NCBI GenBank assembly: GCA_963823215.1 | Contig: CAWGKT010000012.1 | Coordinates: 248,001-312,000 of the forward strand | DNA: 64,000 nt | Source: CAIWHR01 sp963823215 | Lineage (GTDB): Bacteria > Pseudomonadota > Gammaproteobacteria > Burkholderiales > Casimicrobiaceae | Reading direction: 5' to 3' | In this document: one piece after another, positions 47,127-56,474 of the stretch | How positions within the stretch are numbered: the stretch's first letter is position 1 | Layout: each line of letters begins with the position of its first letter | The notes under the pieces: model-generated | Database searches by the model: none | Told to the model about the DNA's origin: nothing | The model's input: the letters and a program-made list of their open reading frames with translations, nothing else | Made by a program: the position numbers and the translations under genes

Positions 47127-48579
47127 TTACTGAGCGGCCTCGTACTTGTGGTTGAACGAACCGCCATACGTCGACTGAATCAGCTTGTTGCTCGCATCGG
47201 TCAGCGTACCGTTGGAGAACGTCTCCACGGCGAATCCGACAACCGGCAGACCGGTGAACGTCAGGTCCGTCCCACTGGCCGCGCCAGCGGCGAATTCCGT
47301 CGCTGCGGTTGCGACCATCGTCGGGATCCAGCTCCCAGTTCCGGGTGCCGATCCGAACACGAGACGCATCCAGCCGTTCTCGAACACGGTAGCGACATCG
47401 TACTTGTTGGCCGAACCCAGCGTGTTGCCGCCGTTGATCGCCAGGACGTTGGCTTCCCAGCAGATCGACGTGCCTTCCGGCGTCGGCGACGGCGAGAAGT
47501 CGGGCCCGCCGACCGTACGGCTGGCCTCTTCACGGTTGTAGTCCGTGATTGCCACCGCGTCACAGGCGCCGGTCTTGCCGAACTTGTTCTGGAACGGCGG
47601 CAGGCGACTGCTGTGCCAGTCGACGAACAGGTGCTTGGTCGGGAACGTCACCACCCAGCTGGTCGTGGACAGCGTGGCCGTGTCGAGCACGAACTCGTTG
47701 ATCACCGCGCTCTTCATCAGCGGCGCCGAGACCGCATCGGCGACCGGATCGTCCAAGTCGCATAGACGGTATTGCCGGCGGAGTTCGTCGAAAGGCTGTG
47801 CAGTCGGGATCGGCATCGCCCAGCGACGGCGCTTCGTAACCGGTCGTCGAATAGATCGCGGAATCGCGCCAGTTGGCGAGCGCAGTCGCGTCGACCGTCA
47901 TGTCGAGGCCGCCGAGCACGTTCACCAGCGTAATGCCACCGGACAAGCCACCCGCCGGCGCCTGCGGGCTAAGAGAAGCGGCAGCGTCGGTGACGGCCGC
48001 GCAATCCTTCGGCACGCCCGTTGCACCGTGCAGGGAATTGATGGAAACCGGGTGTAGCGCGTTGTACGTGGCCATCTCGATGATCTCGACGTAGCCTTCC
48101 CGCGTCCGCTCGAGGCCGCCACCGACCGGATCACCCTTGTACGCGAGATCGCGGAACGGAACGCCGGCCGCGAACGCCACCTTGCTGTTCGGGATCGTGC
48201 ACGAATTGTCGGTCGAGATGAGCTTGGCACCCACGCTGTCCGGCACGGCGGTTGGGGTCGCGGAATCGGCGACGTCCGGCACGATAGCCGCGGTCCAGAC
48301 ATCGTGCGGCGACAGGAATACGTTGAAGTCGAGCACTTCGGCGGAGGCCTTGCCTTCGCGGATGCGGACCTTCACCGCCTTGGTCGAGCCGGTCGTATTG
48401 ACGACCGACAGCAGCGAATTGTACGGCGACCCGAGGACCGACTGCGTCGTGTAATAGGGGTAGATCAGCACTTGGCCGAGACCGTCCGGGCTCACCGAGA
48501 CTGCCTGTGCGGCTCCGGCACCCAGGGCGCCTGCCGTGGCGAGCGCAACGCACAGCGATTTCTTGTTGAACGTGTTCAT
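47127..48579 (-). pseudogene. Secreted protein of unknown function, two homopolymer frameshifts
   Basis: Exported protein of about 484 residues when corrected. Signal peptide SLCVALATAGALGAGAAQA is followed by VSVSPDGLGQVLIYPYYTTQ and a beta-rich body. Near 47808 a C appears missing (TGCACAGCC for TGCCACAGCC) and near 47756 a G is missing (TGGACG for TGGGACG). Restoring both gives a continuous frame through SLSTNSAGNTVYATW into DDPVADAVSAPLM, and the length becomes divisible by three. I do not recognise the family; it is similar in style to other surface or secreted proteins of betaproteobacteria. It sits 0.9 kb from the type II secretion operon, so it could be a substrate (inference). A good promoter lies upstream at 48641-48672. 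Confidence 0.72.
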
Positions 48580-48640
48580 GGTATTTGAGTACTCCTCTGA
48601 GTTGCCGTTAAAAGTGATTGCTTTGAAACCCACAACGCTT

Positions 48641-48672
48641 GGATATTATTACAGCTGGTGCGCCCTTTGCAA
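48641..48672 (-). promoter_or_regulatory. Candidate promoter of the secreted-protein gene
   Basis: The minus strand reads TTGCAA (48672-48667) then, about 16 nt later, TAATAATAT (48651-48643), 60-90 nt upstream of the ATG at 48579, which has a GAGGAG ribosome-binding site. Confidence 0.45.
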
Positions 48673-48734
48673 CCAAATCGATCCGTTGCCCATTCTCCGC
48701 GTCGAATTCACCCAACATTTACGCAACACCTTGG

Positions 48735-49199
48735 TCATCCGGCGTAAACCAGCCAGGCTTTCCCTCCGTCGATGAGCCAGGTCTCCTGGATCGGTGTCAC
48801 GATTCCCTTCATCACCTTATGATCGTAGGTCAGCGAAAGCGTGACCTTGCAGATCTCCGCCACGCAATTCACCTTGTCCACGTTCGCACCACGATACTGG
48901 ACGACCCGCGCCTGCCCCTCGAACTTCGACAACGCCACCGCTTCGCGAGAGGCCGGGCTGAAATACTCGTAGGCTGCCTTGTAATCCTTTCTGACCAGCG
49001 CCTCCCACCGCGCCTTCGCCCGCTCGGCGACGGCTGCTTCCTTCGCCGCCGCCGGCGTGTCCTGGGTAAGGCCCCCGCCCAACGCCGCGCATCCGGCACC
49101 GGCGAGCGCAACCATTACGAAAAATAATCTGGCGGTCCATCCGGAACAGCGCGCAAACACCGCAGCCGCGCACCGCCAAGCAAATCTCCGTTCAATCAT
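48735..49199 (-). CDS. Putative lipoprotein, function unknown
   Basis: Protein of 154 residues with a hydrophobic N-terminal region (FFVMVALAGAGCAAL) and lipobox LAGAGC, so a lipoprotein signal is likely. The start could be ATG 49199 or an internal Met (MVALAGAG at 49112), which would give a typical short leader. The mature part is charged (AAVAERAKARWEALVRKDYKAAYEYFS) and resembles small NTF2/DUF-type periplasmic proteins with the WEAL..KDYKAAYEYFSPASR motif; I do not assign a function. It is between the secreted-protein gene and gspD, on the same strand as the secretion operon. Confidence 0.7.
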   Translation of the reverse strand: MIERRFAWRCAAAVFARCSGWTARLFFVMVALAGAGCAALGGGLTQDTPAAAKEAAVAERAKARWEALVRKDYKAAYEYFSPASREAVALSKFEGQARVVQYRGANVDKVNCVAEICKVTLSLTYDHKVMKGIVTPIQETWLIDGGKAWLVYAG

Positions 49200-49500
49200 C
49201 CGGATTGCCCCTGCGAACTCAGGTCCAGCGCCCTAGTGCGAAACACCGAGGACCGCCCACCACTCGTCACCACCCGTTTATCCCGCGCCACGGCGCCACA
49301 ATCCTCGATCCAAGACTAACCAAAACTTCTCGCAGCGTCAATGCGGTTCCGCCATGGGCGGAACACCATTAATTTCTGTTGCGGGCCTGCAACATCTGCC
49401 TGTCGGGAGATAGCGACGCTTTTTCCATGTTTTAGACCGGAAAATGTCGGGAGTTGGCGACGTTTTGTTGTCGCCATCCGGCGACGTCCCTCCCCGTCGG
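49200..49500. other. Intergenic region after gspD with two direct repeats
   Basis: No gene. Two similar 19-mers (TGTCGGGAGATAGCGACGC at 49401-49419 and TGTCGGGAGTTGGCGACGT at 49445-49463) are spaced 44 bp, with TTTTCC/GGAAAA flanks between. A GGCGAC/GTCGCC hairpin is at about 49456-49475. The region may contain the transcription stop of the secretion operon or a regulator site. Confidence 0.45.
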
Positions 49501-51807
49501 TCACCGTTGCTCCGTCGTCCCTCCCGAAGTGGCGGGTTGCGGACGCCGGAACACATTGAACGCGTCGTCGACGTTCTCCATCCGGCGGCGCAGGTCGTCG
49601 ACCACGCTCTTGAGGTCGATCTCGGTCTCGACGACGCGCGGCGTGATGAACATCACGAGCTCGGTGCGGTTGTTCGTCAGCGTCTGCTGGCCGAAGAGTC
49701 CGCCGAGGATCGGGATGCGCGACAGGAGGGGAAGCCCCGCGGAGGAATTCTGCTTGTTCTCGGTGATGAGTCCGCCCATCACCATCGTCTGCCCGGACTG
49801 GACGTTCAGGATCGATTGCAGCGACCGCGTGTTGATCGTCGGCGCGAGACCGTTGCAGTCGGTCGGCAACGGGCCCGGAATGCTCACTTCCACCTGCACG
49901 TCCAGCGTGACCAGCCCGCCCGCATTGATGTGCGGCGTCACCTGCAGCAGGACCCCGGTGTCGATGTACTGCGACGTCGTCGAGACCGTCCCGTTGGTCA
50001 CGCTGCCGACCCCGGTGCCGACATAGGTCTGCTGGCAGAGCGGGATCTTGTCGCCGGCCTTGATGGTCGCCTTCTGGTTGTCGAGTGCGGCCAGGTGCGG
50101 ATTGGCGATCACCTTCGTGTCGCCGTAGGTGTCGAGCAGGCGCAGGACCGCCTGGACCCCCCCGGGAAAGTTCGCGTTGTTGATGATGTAGGTGAAACCC
50201 TGCGCGAGGCCGAGCGCGGGATTCGTTCCGCCCGTTCCCGGCGGCAAGCCCGGGTTACCGGCGGTCGAGCCGGAGCCGAGGATCAATCCGCCCGAACCGC
50301 GCCCTGACGGCGCGCCGCCCTTGAACAGCCAGTCGACGCCGAAGTTGAGCTCGTCGTTCAGCGTCACGTTCGCGACCGTGACTTCCATCATCACCTGCCG
50401 CGAGGGGACGTCGAGCTTTTTCAGCGCGGCCTCGATCACCGTGTACTCCGGCCCCGTTGCGACGATCAGCAGCGTGTTGTTGTCCTTGTCGGCCACGACC
50501 TGGATGTTGCGCACGATACCGATGCCCTCGGCCGCGCGCGCGATGGCCTGCGCCACCGGGCCCGGCGTCGGCGGCGGCGTGGTGACCTGGATCGTTGGCG
50601 CTGTTGGCATTCCCGTCTGCGGCTGGAATGACGGCGGCGAGACGATCGTCCCCGCCGGCGTCCCGGGCGCGACCGTCGGTGCCGCCGGCGTTGCGGCGGG
50701 AGCCGCGCGCCCGGTGAAAGCCTGCGTCAGCAGCGGCCCCAGCTTCTCGGCGCGCTGGTTCTGCAGGTGGTAGACGTAGAAGCGCGGGCCGTCGCCGCCA
50801 CCGCCCTGATCGAGCCGGGCGATCCATTTCTTCGCCTCTTCGAGGTACGCGGGCTGCGGCGTGATGATGAGCAGCGCATTCATGCGCTCGATCGGCACGA
50901 TGCGCAGGATGCCGGCGAGCGGGCCCGTGTTCCGATCGCCGACGATCCTGTCGAGTTCCTGGCCGACCGTCTTCACGTCGGCGTTCTGCAACGTGAACAG
51001 GCCCACCGACATGCCGGCGATCCAGTCCACGTCGAACATCTCGATCGTCTCGAGCAGGTGCTTCAACTCGCGCTCGGTGCCCGACAGGATAAGGAGGTTG
51101 CGCAGATCGTCGGGGCGAATGGCGGTGGCGTCCTTCGCGAGCGGCTCCAGCACGCGCATCATCTCGCGTGTTCCGATATAGCGCAGCGGGACGATCTGCA
51201 CGGAAAAACCCGGCGGCAGCGCCCGCTGCGAATTGCCAAGCTGGGGCGTCACGTTGCCGCGAACGGCCGCCGCGCTCGGCACGATCTTGTAGAGCCCCGC
51301 CTCCTTCACCATCGTGGCGCCGTTCATCCGCAGCAGCGTTTCGAGCGTGGCAGGCAGCGCGTCGCGCGAGATTCCCGCAGTCGTGCGGATCGTGACCTGG
51401 CCGCCGACCGTTGCATCAATCGTGTAGCTCTCGTTCAGGATGTCGCCCAGGATGTTCTTCACGACCTCGCGCAGGTCGGCGCCTTCGAAATTGAGCACGA
51501 CGCCTCCGCCCGCCTGCTGGACCGCCGGGCCGGGCGGAACGCCGCCGCCGGGCTGCTGGCCCTTCACGACGACGCCGGTTCCCTTGAACATGCGCGCCTT
51601 GTCCTCGGCGGTCGGCAGGCCCGGCGTCTGCGCGCGCTGTGCGGCATCCGCCAGCGCCGGCGACATCGCGGAGCCTGAGCGCGGCTGCGGCGCGAATTGA
51701 CCGGTCGGCCCCGCGCCGGTCGAATCACTCTGCGGCGTCGCGCAGGCGGCGACGAGGATGCTGGCGACCGCGACGGCAGCGCACAGGGCGGGGAGGCGAT
51801 TTGTCAT
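49501..51807 (-). CDS. gspD: Type II secretion secretin GspD
   Basis: Outer-membrane secretin of 768 residues. A lipoprotein signal (VASILVAAC, lipobox VAAC) is followed by an N0/N1-type region (VLNFEGADLREVVKNILGDI), N-domains (IVPLRYIGTREMMRVLEPL, YVYHLQNQRAEKLGPLLTQAF) interrupted by a Pro/Ala-rich linker, and the secretin core: VMMEVTVANVTLNDELNFGV, DTKVIANPHLAALDNQKATI, LLQVTPHINAGGLVTLDVQV and LPLLSRIPILGGLFGQQTL with ELVMFITPRVV. ATG 51807 with GGA at 8 nt is preferred over ATG 51819. It ends the gspE-to-D operon. The lipobox suggests its own targeting without a separate pilotin. Confidence 0.94.
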   Translation of the reverse strand: MTNRLPALCAAVAVASILVAACATPQSDSTGAGPTGQFAPQPRSGSAMSPALADAAQRAQTPGLPTAEDKARMFKGTGVVVKGQQPGGGVPPGPAVQQAGGGVVLNFEGADLREVVKNILGDILNESYTIDATVGGQVTIRTTAGISRDALPATLETLLRMNGATMVKEAGLYKIVPSAAAVRGNVTPQLGNSQRALPPGFSVQIVPLRYIGTREMMRVLEPLAKDATAIRPDDLRNLLILSGTERELKHLLETIEMFDVDWIAGMSVGLFTLQNADVKTVGQELDRIVGDRNTGPLAGILRIVPIERMNALLIITPQPAYLEEAKKWIARLDQGGGGDGPRFYVYHLQNQRAEKLGPLLTQAFTGRAAPAATPAAPTVAPGTPAGTIVSPPSFQPQTGMPTAPTIQVTTPPPTPGPVAQAIARAAEGIGIVRNIQVVADKDNNTLLIVATGPEYTVIEAALKKLDVPSRQVMMEVTVANVTLNDELNFGVDWLFKGGAPSGRGSGGLILGSGSTAGNPGLPPGTGGTNPALGLAQGFTYIINNANFPGGVQAVLRLLDTYGDTKVIANPHLAALDNQKATIKAGDKIPLCQQTYVGTGVGSVTNGTVSTTSQYIDTGVLLQVTPHINAGGLVTLDVQVEVSIPGPLPTDCNGLAPTINTRSLQSILNVQSGQTMVMGGLITENKQNSSAGLPLLSRIPILGGLFGQQTLTNNRTELVMFITPRVVETEIDLKSVVDDLRRRMENVDDAFNVFRRPQPATSGGTTEQR

Positions 51808-51859
51808 TGTCTGTTCCATGGCAGGGCGCGGTGTTCCAGGAAGGGATTTTCGCAGGCGA

Positions 51860-52684
51860 TCATTTCGTGGCGCCTCGGTTGCGTGCGGCGGCCCGTTCCC
51901 GATATCTCTGGTCCATCTGATCAAAACTGGTTTCGGCCGCCGCAGGCGGGGAAGCCGTCGCCGGCGGGGAAGCCGTCGCCGGCGCGGCGGGTGCCGCGGC
52001 CGCAGAACCGTCCGGCGCAGCCCCAGCGGCGGCCGCCCGCGCGGCGCGGCGACGTTCAGCCAGCGACTGCGTGGCATTCGCCGTTCCCGCGCTCACGGGT
52101 GGAGCTGCAGCCGCCGGTGGAACGGCACCCGCGGGCGGCGGGGGCGACGGCGACGCTTGCGCGACGGCGGCCGGCGGCGCGGTCGGACGCGGATTGGTGG
52201 CGACCTTGAGCACCAGCTCCTCGGACTCGTCACCCAGCGTGAATTTCACGCGGTCCGGACGAATTTCCGCCACGAGCATGCCGTTGATCTTCTCGCCGGC
52301 GCGCACGCGCTGCACCTTGTTGCCGGCGATCTCGCGCAGGTAAGCGGTGCTCTTGCCTTCGACAACCAACGTGCCCGTCAGCGCGAACTGGCCGCGCTTC
52401 ATGCGCATGGCGGCAGCGTCCTGCACCGCCGGCGGCGCGGGGCGACGGGTCGGATTGAAAAGCGTGCGCTGAACCGTCTCGGTGCGCGCGGACACGCCGC
52501 CGTCGATCGCAAATTCCGGCAGGAGCGATGTCACGACCGGCTTTGGCGCGATCGCCTCCGCGGGCGGCGGGTGCGTTTCCAGCGCGCGGCCCCAGTCGGT
52601 CTCCCAGCCGATCAACGCCGCGAGTCCAGCCAGCGGAAGGAGCCACCAGAGGGCCGCGTAAGCCCGATTGCCGAATCTGCTCAC
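51860..52684 (-). CDS. gspC: GspC-like type II secretion protein (homology-region domain)
   Basis: Inner-membrane protein of 274 residues linking the cytoplasmic platform with the secretin. GTG 52684 starts just 4 nt after the GspM stop. One span (YAALWWLLPLAGLAALIGW) is near the N-terminus, followed by a periplasmic region including QRTLFNPTRRPAPP, the HR-like core GQFALTGTLVVEGKSTAYLREI and VRAGEKINGMLVAEIRPDRVKFTLG, and an Ala/Pro-rich tail containing TASPPATASPP repeats. No PDZ domain is seen, so it is a short GspC or a GspN/PilP-type relative. The position after gspM, before gspD, is seen in other betaproteobacterial operons. The symbol is provisional. Confidence 0.75.
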   Translation of the reverse strand: MSRFGNRAYAALWWLLPLAGLAALIGWETDWGRALETHPPPAEAIAPKPVVTSLLPEFAIDGGVSARTETVQRTLFNPTRRPAPPAVQDAAAMRMKRGQFALTGTLVVEGKSTAYLREIAGNKVQRVRAGEKINGMLVAEIRPDRVKFTLGDESEELVLKVATNPRPTAPPAAVAQASPSPPPPAGAVPPAAAAPPVSAGTANATQSLAERRRAARAAAAGAAPDGSAAAAPAAPATASPPATASPPAAAETSFDQMDQRYRERAAARNRGATK

Positions 52685-52688
52685 GGTA

Positions 52689-53286
52689 TCATTTCCTTTC
52701 CGGCTCCGCGAACGCAAAACCCGCGACGTCGAGTTGAACGTTGACTTCCGGCTCCTGGCCGGGCGCGGGCTTGAAGCCGCGGAACGCGTTGAGCGGTCGC
52801 AGCGTCATGCTCTCGATCGACAGATACGGCGGCCGCGCTTCGAGGGCATGCAGGATCTTCTGCAGGGCCGGCGTCGACGCGAAGAACTGCACCGTCACCG
52901 TGATCTGGCGAAAGCGTCCGTCGTCCTTGGGTCCCTGATTCTGGCTCGTCGTGATGCGGCCGCCGTTGCCCTCGATGGCGGCACGGACCTGCTCCTGCAG
53001 TTCCGCGCCAGCGAGATTGGGCGCAGTGTTCTTGAGGAAAAAGCGCCGGCCATCCTTCGCGCGCATCGCGTCGAGCGCCTTGCGGTACTCGGGCGCCTGA
53101 GCCGCGATGCGCCGATACCGCTCGATCCGGTCGTTCAGATCCGCGATCGCATCATCGTAGTGCTTGTGCAGCGACCACAGCGGCACCAGCACCACCGACA
53201 GCGCAAACGCACACGATGGCAACGAGCAGGCCCACAGCCAGCATGCGCTGCCGGGACGGAGCGAGCTTGGCGACTGCCGCGATCAT
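52689..53286 (-). CDS. gspM: Type II secretion protein GspM, apparent frameshift near 53210
   Basis: Inner-membrane assembly protein of about 199 residues. ATG 53286 overlaps the GspL stop (ATGA) and gives MIAAVAKLAPSRQRMLAVGL. The hydrophobic segment is completed only by changing frame near 53210 (GLLVAIVC then AFALSVVLVPLWSLHK). From there the frame reads to the stop at 52689, including ALDAMRAKDGRRFFLKNT and IESMTLRPLNAF, the GspM (T2SSM_b) periplasmic domain. Without the correction the protein would start at a TTG inside the membrane segment. Because the operon is otherwise intact, a small assembly indel is the simplest explanation, but this must be verified. Its likely role is to bridge GspL and the pseudopilus. 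Confidence 0.8.
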
Positions 53287-54701
53287 GGCGCTCCCTTCGC
53301 GGCAGGGGTCGTCGCGGCCGGGGCTGGCTCGTCGTTCGCTGCCTCGGCCGCCTGCGCTGCTGCGGCGCCGGGTGCCGCGGATTTGGCGGGCGCGGGTGCC
53401 GCAGGTTTGGCGGGCACCGACTCCGGGGCCGCGGGCGCCGCGGGAACCGGCCCGCTGGCCGCCGCGGCAGGCACCGCTTCGGCTACGCCCGCGGTCGCGA
53501 ACTGCAACGGCAGCGGCGGCGGCAGCGGTTTGAGCTGTGCGCCCAGGTCGAAGATTTCGCCGGGGCCGGGCTGGATCTTAGTCGTCGGCGACCGCGGCGC
53601 CGCCAGCTCGAACAGCTTCGATTCCTCGAGCAGCGAGATGAGCCGCCCCGCGTTCGCGCTTTCGCCGCGCACGAGAATCTCCCGGTGCGGCTCCTTGCCT
53701 TTCGCCGTGCTCTTCATCTCGAACTGCGTGAGCCAGGTATCGTCGGGAAGGAGCTTGGTCACGTCCTCGATCGACTGCAGCGCCGTCGGAAAGGCATATT
53801 TCTTCTGCAGCGCAAAGTTGTAGTCGCCGGTGAGGCGCTCGAGTTCCTCGCGCAAAGCGCCTGAAGCGTCGGCTTGCGCGCGCGCCTGAGCGGCCTGTTG
53901 CAGCAGCGCAATGGCGTACCCTCGTTTCTGCCAGAGCGGAAGCGCCGTGGCGACGAGCGCCGCCGCGGCGATCAGCGCAAGCGGGATCCAGATCTCCCAG
54001 CGACGACGCGACGACGCCTGCGCCTGACCGGCACCCGGCAACAAATTCAGCACGGGTCCGGCGAGCGGCACGGCGCCGGTCGGCGACGCGGGAGTGACAG
54101 CGACAACGGTCGCGCCCCAGCTCTCCGCCCGCCGCCGCACCTGATCCACGATGGTCTTGAGCGCCGCCGCCCAGTCCACGCGGATTTCCCTCTTGGCCGG
54201 ATCGCGCCCGACGACGATGGCGTCGAAATTCACTTCGTCGGACTTGAACGGCGTGTGCCGGTCGAGATCGTACGTCAGCGCCTGCGCGAGATTGTCCTCG
54301 ATCGCCGCCGGCAGCGTGATCGTCTTGCGCAGAACATGGCCGGCGGCCAGCGCAGCGACGATCCGTACCGGTCCCGCCCCGCGTCCTTTCACCGCCGGTG
54401 AAAGACCTTCGATGGCGGCGCGCCCGGCGATTGTGACCGCGGCTTCGTCCGCTGACAGCGCGATCCGGGCCACTTCCTTGTAGGCGAGATGGCTGTTGGC
54501 GACGGCGGGAACCCAGAGCACGACGGCGTCGGTCCCGAATGCGAGCACCGGCCGCAGGCGCCGGCGCTGCACGACGTTGTGCATCCGGGCCGGTATCAAC
54601 GGCGCCAGCTGGCCCATCCACCAGGACCAGAAGCCGGAGAGGCCGGTGCGCCGCGCCGCGCCGCGGATGCGCAGCCAGAGATCAGGGTTTGCCGCTTCCA
54701 T
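53283..54701 (-). CDS. gspL: Type II secretion protein GspL
   Basis: Platform protein of 472 residues connecting the GspE ATPase with the periplasm. An actin-like cytoplasmic part (VLAFGTDAVVLWVPAVANSH... LRKTITLPAAIEDNLAQAL, THPFKSDEVNFDAIV) is followed by a span (IWIPLALIAAAALVATALPLW) and a coiled-coil plus ferredoxin-like (PilN-type) periplasmic segment. The C-terminal 80 residues are Ala/Pro-rich low complexity (PAAAASGPVPAAPAAPESVP...). It begins inside the last 20 nt of gspK and ends with ATGA overlapping gspM, indicating tight translational coupling. Family call is secure. Confidence 0.9.
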   Translation of the reverse strand: MEAANPDLWLRIRGAARRTGLSGFWSWWMGQLAPLIPARMHNVVQRRRLRPVLAFGTDAVVLWVPAVANSHLAYKEVARIALSADEAAVTIAGRAAIEGLSPAVKGRGAGPVRIVAALAAGHVLRKTITLPAAIEDNLAQALTYDLDRHTPFKSDEVNFDAIVVGRDPAKREIRVDWAAALKTIVDQVRRRAESWGATVVAVTPASPTGAVPLAGPVLNLLPGAGQAQASSRRRWEIWIPLALIAAAALVATALPLWQKRGYAIALLQQAAQARAQADASGALREELERLTGDYNFALQKKYAFPTALQSIEDVTKLLPDDTWLTQFEMKSTAKGKEPHREILVRGESANAGRLISLLEESKLFELAAPRSPTTKIQPGPGEIFDLGAQLKPLPPPLPLQFATAGVAEAVPAAAASGPVPAAPAAPESVPAKPAAPAPAKSAAPGAAAAQAAEAANDEPAPAATTPAAKGAP

Positions 54702-55659
54702 TTTCCTGTGCTGGTATGCCGTTGGGCGACGGAGGCTCGGCTTTGGGGCCGGGCGGACCCTCCTGCCAAAGCAGTGTGACGAACGGGCGCCGTGGATCGT
54801 TCATCGGCCGCAATACGGCGTCGCGGGCAAAGGTTACACCATCGGGCAGCCGGGCCCTGACACTGATCCGCCATACAGCGGAGGCGCCGGCGGCAAATCC
54901 CTGCGCGGCCGCGAACGGGGGAACGGGCAGCCCGTTCGCGAGCGCTTCGGCGCGGGCGGCGATGAACGCGTCGACCAGCTCGGGTGTGGCGCCGGGGAGC
55001 GCCAGCAGCACGACGCGAGCGGCGGTCGCCGTGTTGACGCCGGGCGCTCGCGAGTAGACCGTGACGCCGTCGGCCAGCCTTGCCATCAACGGCGCGGTGA
55101 CGCCGAGTACCCGCCGCAGTTCGCCCACGCTTTCGAACGGCGCGTTGGTCGGGACTTGTTTCGACCCGGCCGCGCGGTAATCTGCGGCCTCCGCGCCGTT
55201 CGGCCGGCGCAGCTCGTCCGCATCCCGCCAGTCGAGGATCGCCTCCAGCACCTGTTGCGCGGTGTCCGCGTCGAGTCCGCCGACGTTCTGCAGCATGCCC
55301 TTCAGCAGCGGATCGCTCGCCGTATTGAGGTCGATGCGGGCGCTCTCGTCGAACGCCGCCGCGGTCACCGCGACCTCGCCTTCGTTCCACACATGCGGTT
55401 GGCCGTCCGCCTTCCAGGCATCCTGCAGATTGCGTGGCCGCGACAGCTCGAAGGCCATGCGCTCGACCGCCCCGTCGGCCACGGCGCGCGCCTGCGCCAG
55501 CGACATCGTGTTGCGCGCGGCGAGCGCCTCGCCCCGCATGCTGTAGGCGAAACTGCTGGCGATCACCGTGAGGAGCACCGTGAGCCACAGCACCGCGATC
55601 AAGGCGATACCGTGCTGGGAGGACGCGGGCCGAAGGCGCGCCGACGGGATGCGTTGCAT
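54682..55659 (-). CDS. gspK: Type II secretion pseudopilin GspK
   Basis: Minor pseudopilin of 325 residues that caps the pseudopilus. A prepilin-type segment HGIALIAVLWLTVLLTVIASS is at residues 16-36, without the usual leading Glu+5 but fitting GspK. The soluble domain includes DGAVERMAFELSRP, EARIDLNTASDPLLKGML and EAILDWRDADELRRPNGAE, typical of the GspK insertion domain. ATG 55659 (MQRIPSARLRPASS) is 8 nt downstream of the GspJ stop. It overlaps the gspL start by 20 nt. Product call is firm. Confidence 0.92.
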   Translation of the reverse strand: MQRIPSARLRPASSQHGIALIAVLWLTVLLTVIASSFAYSMRGEALAARNTMSLAQARAVADGAVERMAFELSRPRNLQDAWKADGQPHVWNEGEVAVTAAAFDESARIDLNTASDPLLKGMLQNVGGLDADTAQQVLEAILDWRDADELRRPNGAEAADYRAAGSKQVPTNAPFESVGELRRVLGVTAPLMARLADGVTVYSRAPGVNTATAARVVLLALPGATPELVDAFIAARAEALANGLPVPPFAAAQGFAAGASAVWRISVRARLPDGVTFARDAVLRPMNDPRRPFVTLLWQEGPPGPKAEPPSPNGIPAQENGSGKP

Positions 55660-55667
55660 GGGGATGT

Positions 55668-56354
55668 TCAAGAGCCCCGCCTCGTGCATCGGCCCGCTCT
55701 CGCATCCCAGGCCGTGCAGCCCGCCTCCGGCGAGCGGCGCGGCTCGACGACGAGCGTCGGCCAGGCCGCTCCCTTCGCGGGCTTCACGTCGATGCGCACC
55801 AGCAGCGGCAACCGCTGCCGGTCGTCCCAACGGTCGCGCCACGTCGGCTCGTCGGCATCGGCGGCGTTCGCGTCGCGGCCGAAGTATCCGATGGAGAGTT
55901 CCGCTATGCCGTCGGCCAGCACGGAGCGTTCGGCGTCCCGGAACTCCGGCTCCTGCGATGCCGTGAGATCCGGAATCGCGCGTTCCTGCACGAGCTGCGA
56001 CTGCTCGCCGCTGCGTACGACGGCGAGCCGGAAATAGTAGACGCCGCCTTCCGCCACCCGCTCGGGCAGCATGGCGGCATAGCGCATCTCGTCGCGCGCA
56101 CCCGCGAACAGCAGCGGCAGCTCGGCCGCCTTCCACAGTCGTTGCGGATATTGCGCGGCAATCTGGGCGCGCAGATACGTCTGCGCGGACCGCATATCCG
56201 ACACCTGCAGCACCTTCGCTTCGCCGCCGTCCCAGCTCCGCGCCGCGAGCGAAAGCGATCCGAAGAGTATGGCCGCCATGCCCGCCATCAGCACGAGCGC
56301 GATCAAGAGCTCGACCAACGTGAAGCCGGCGGTCCGGAGGCGCGGCGCAGTCAT
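55668..56354 (-). CDS. gspJ: Type II secretion minor pseudopilin GspJ
   Basis: Minor pseudopilin of 228 residues. ATG 56354 starts MTAPRLRTAGFTLVELLIALVLMAGMAAILF, where TAGFTLVELL is a canonical prepilin peptidase site (Gly-Phe with Glu at +5). A longer reading from 56474 would add 40 residues from two copies of a dispersed repeat (SPPGRPKG...); this would separate the leader from the start and is disfavoured. The soluble part has SMRSAQTYLRAQIAAQ and GVYYFRLAVVRSG. In the order H-I-J-K it fits the operon. Folding into the pseudopilus tip is known for the family. Confidence 0.9.
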   Translation of the reverse strand: MTAPRLRTAGFTLVELLIALVLMAGMAAILFGSLSLAARSWDGGEAKVLQVSDMRSAQTYLRAQIAAQYPQRLWKAAELPLLFAGARDEMRYAAMLPERVAEGGVYYFRLAVVRSGEQSQLVQERAIPDLTASQEPEFRDAERSVLADGIAELSIGYFGRDANAADADEPTWRDRWDDRQRLPLLVRIDVKPAKGAAWPTLVVEPRRSPEAGCTAWDARAGRCTRRGS

Positions 56355-56474
56355 TGGCGTAGCTTCGCGCTCCGCACTCCGGCATGCGCCCTTGGGGCGG
56401 CCCGGTGGGCTTACGGGAGTACCTTCGCGCTGCGCGCTCCGGTATTCGCCCTTGGGGCGGCCCGGCGGGCTCAT
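56355..56474 (-). repeat. Two tandem SPPGRPK repeat copies between gspI and gspJ
   Basis: Two units of about 60 bp lie back to back (56474-56415 and 56414-56355). The first begins with ATGA overlapping the gspI stop, and its first 24 nt are identical to 24021-24044 on the plus strand. Both units share CCGGGCCGCCCCAAGGGCG and the second ends directly at the ATG of gspJ. Translation in one frame gives SPPGRPKGEYRSAQREGTP and SPPGRPKGACRSAEREATP. The repeat thus fills the junction between two operon genes, as it does between mtnA and the aldolase. Confidence 0.8.
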
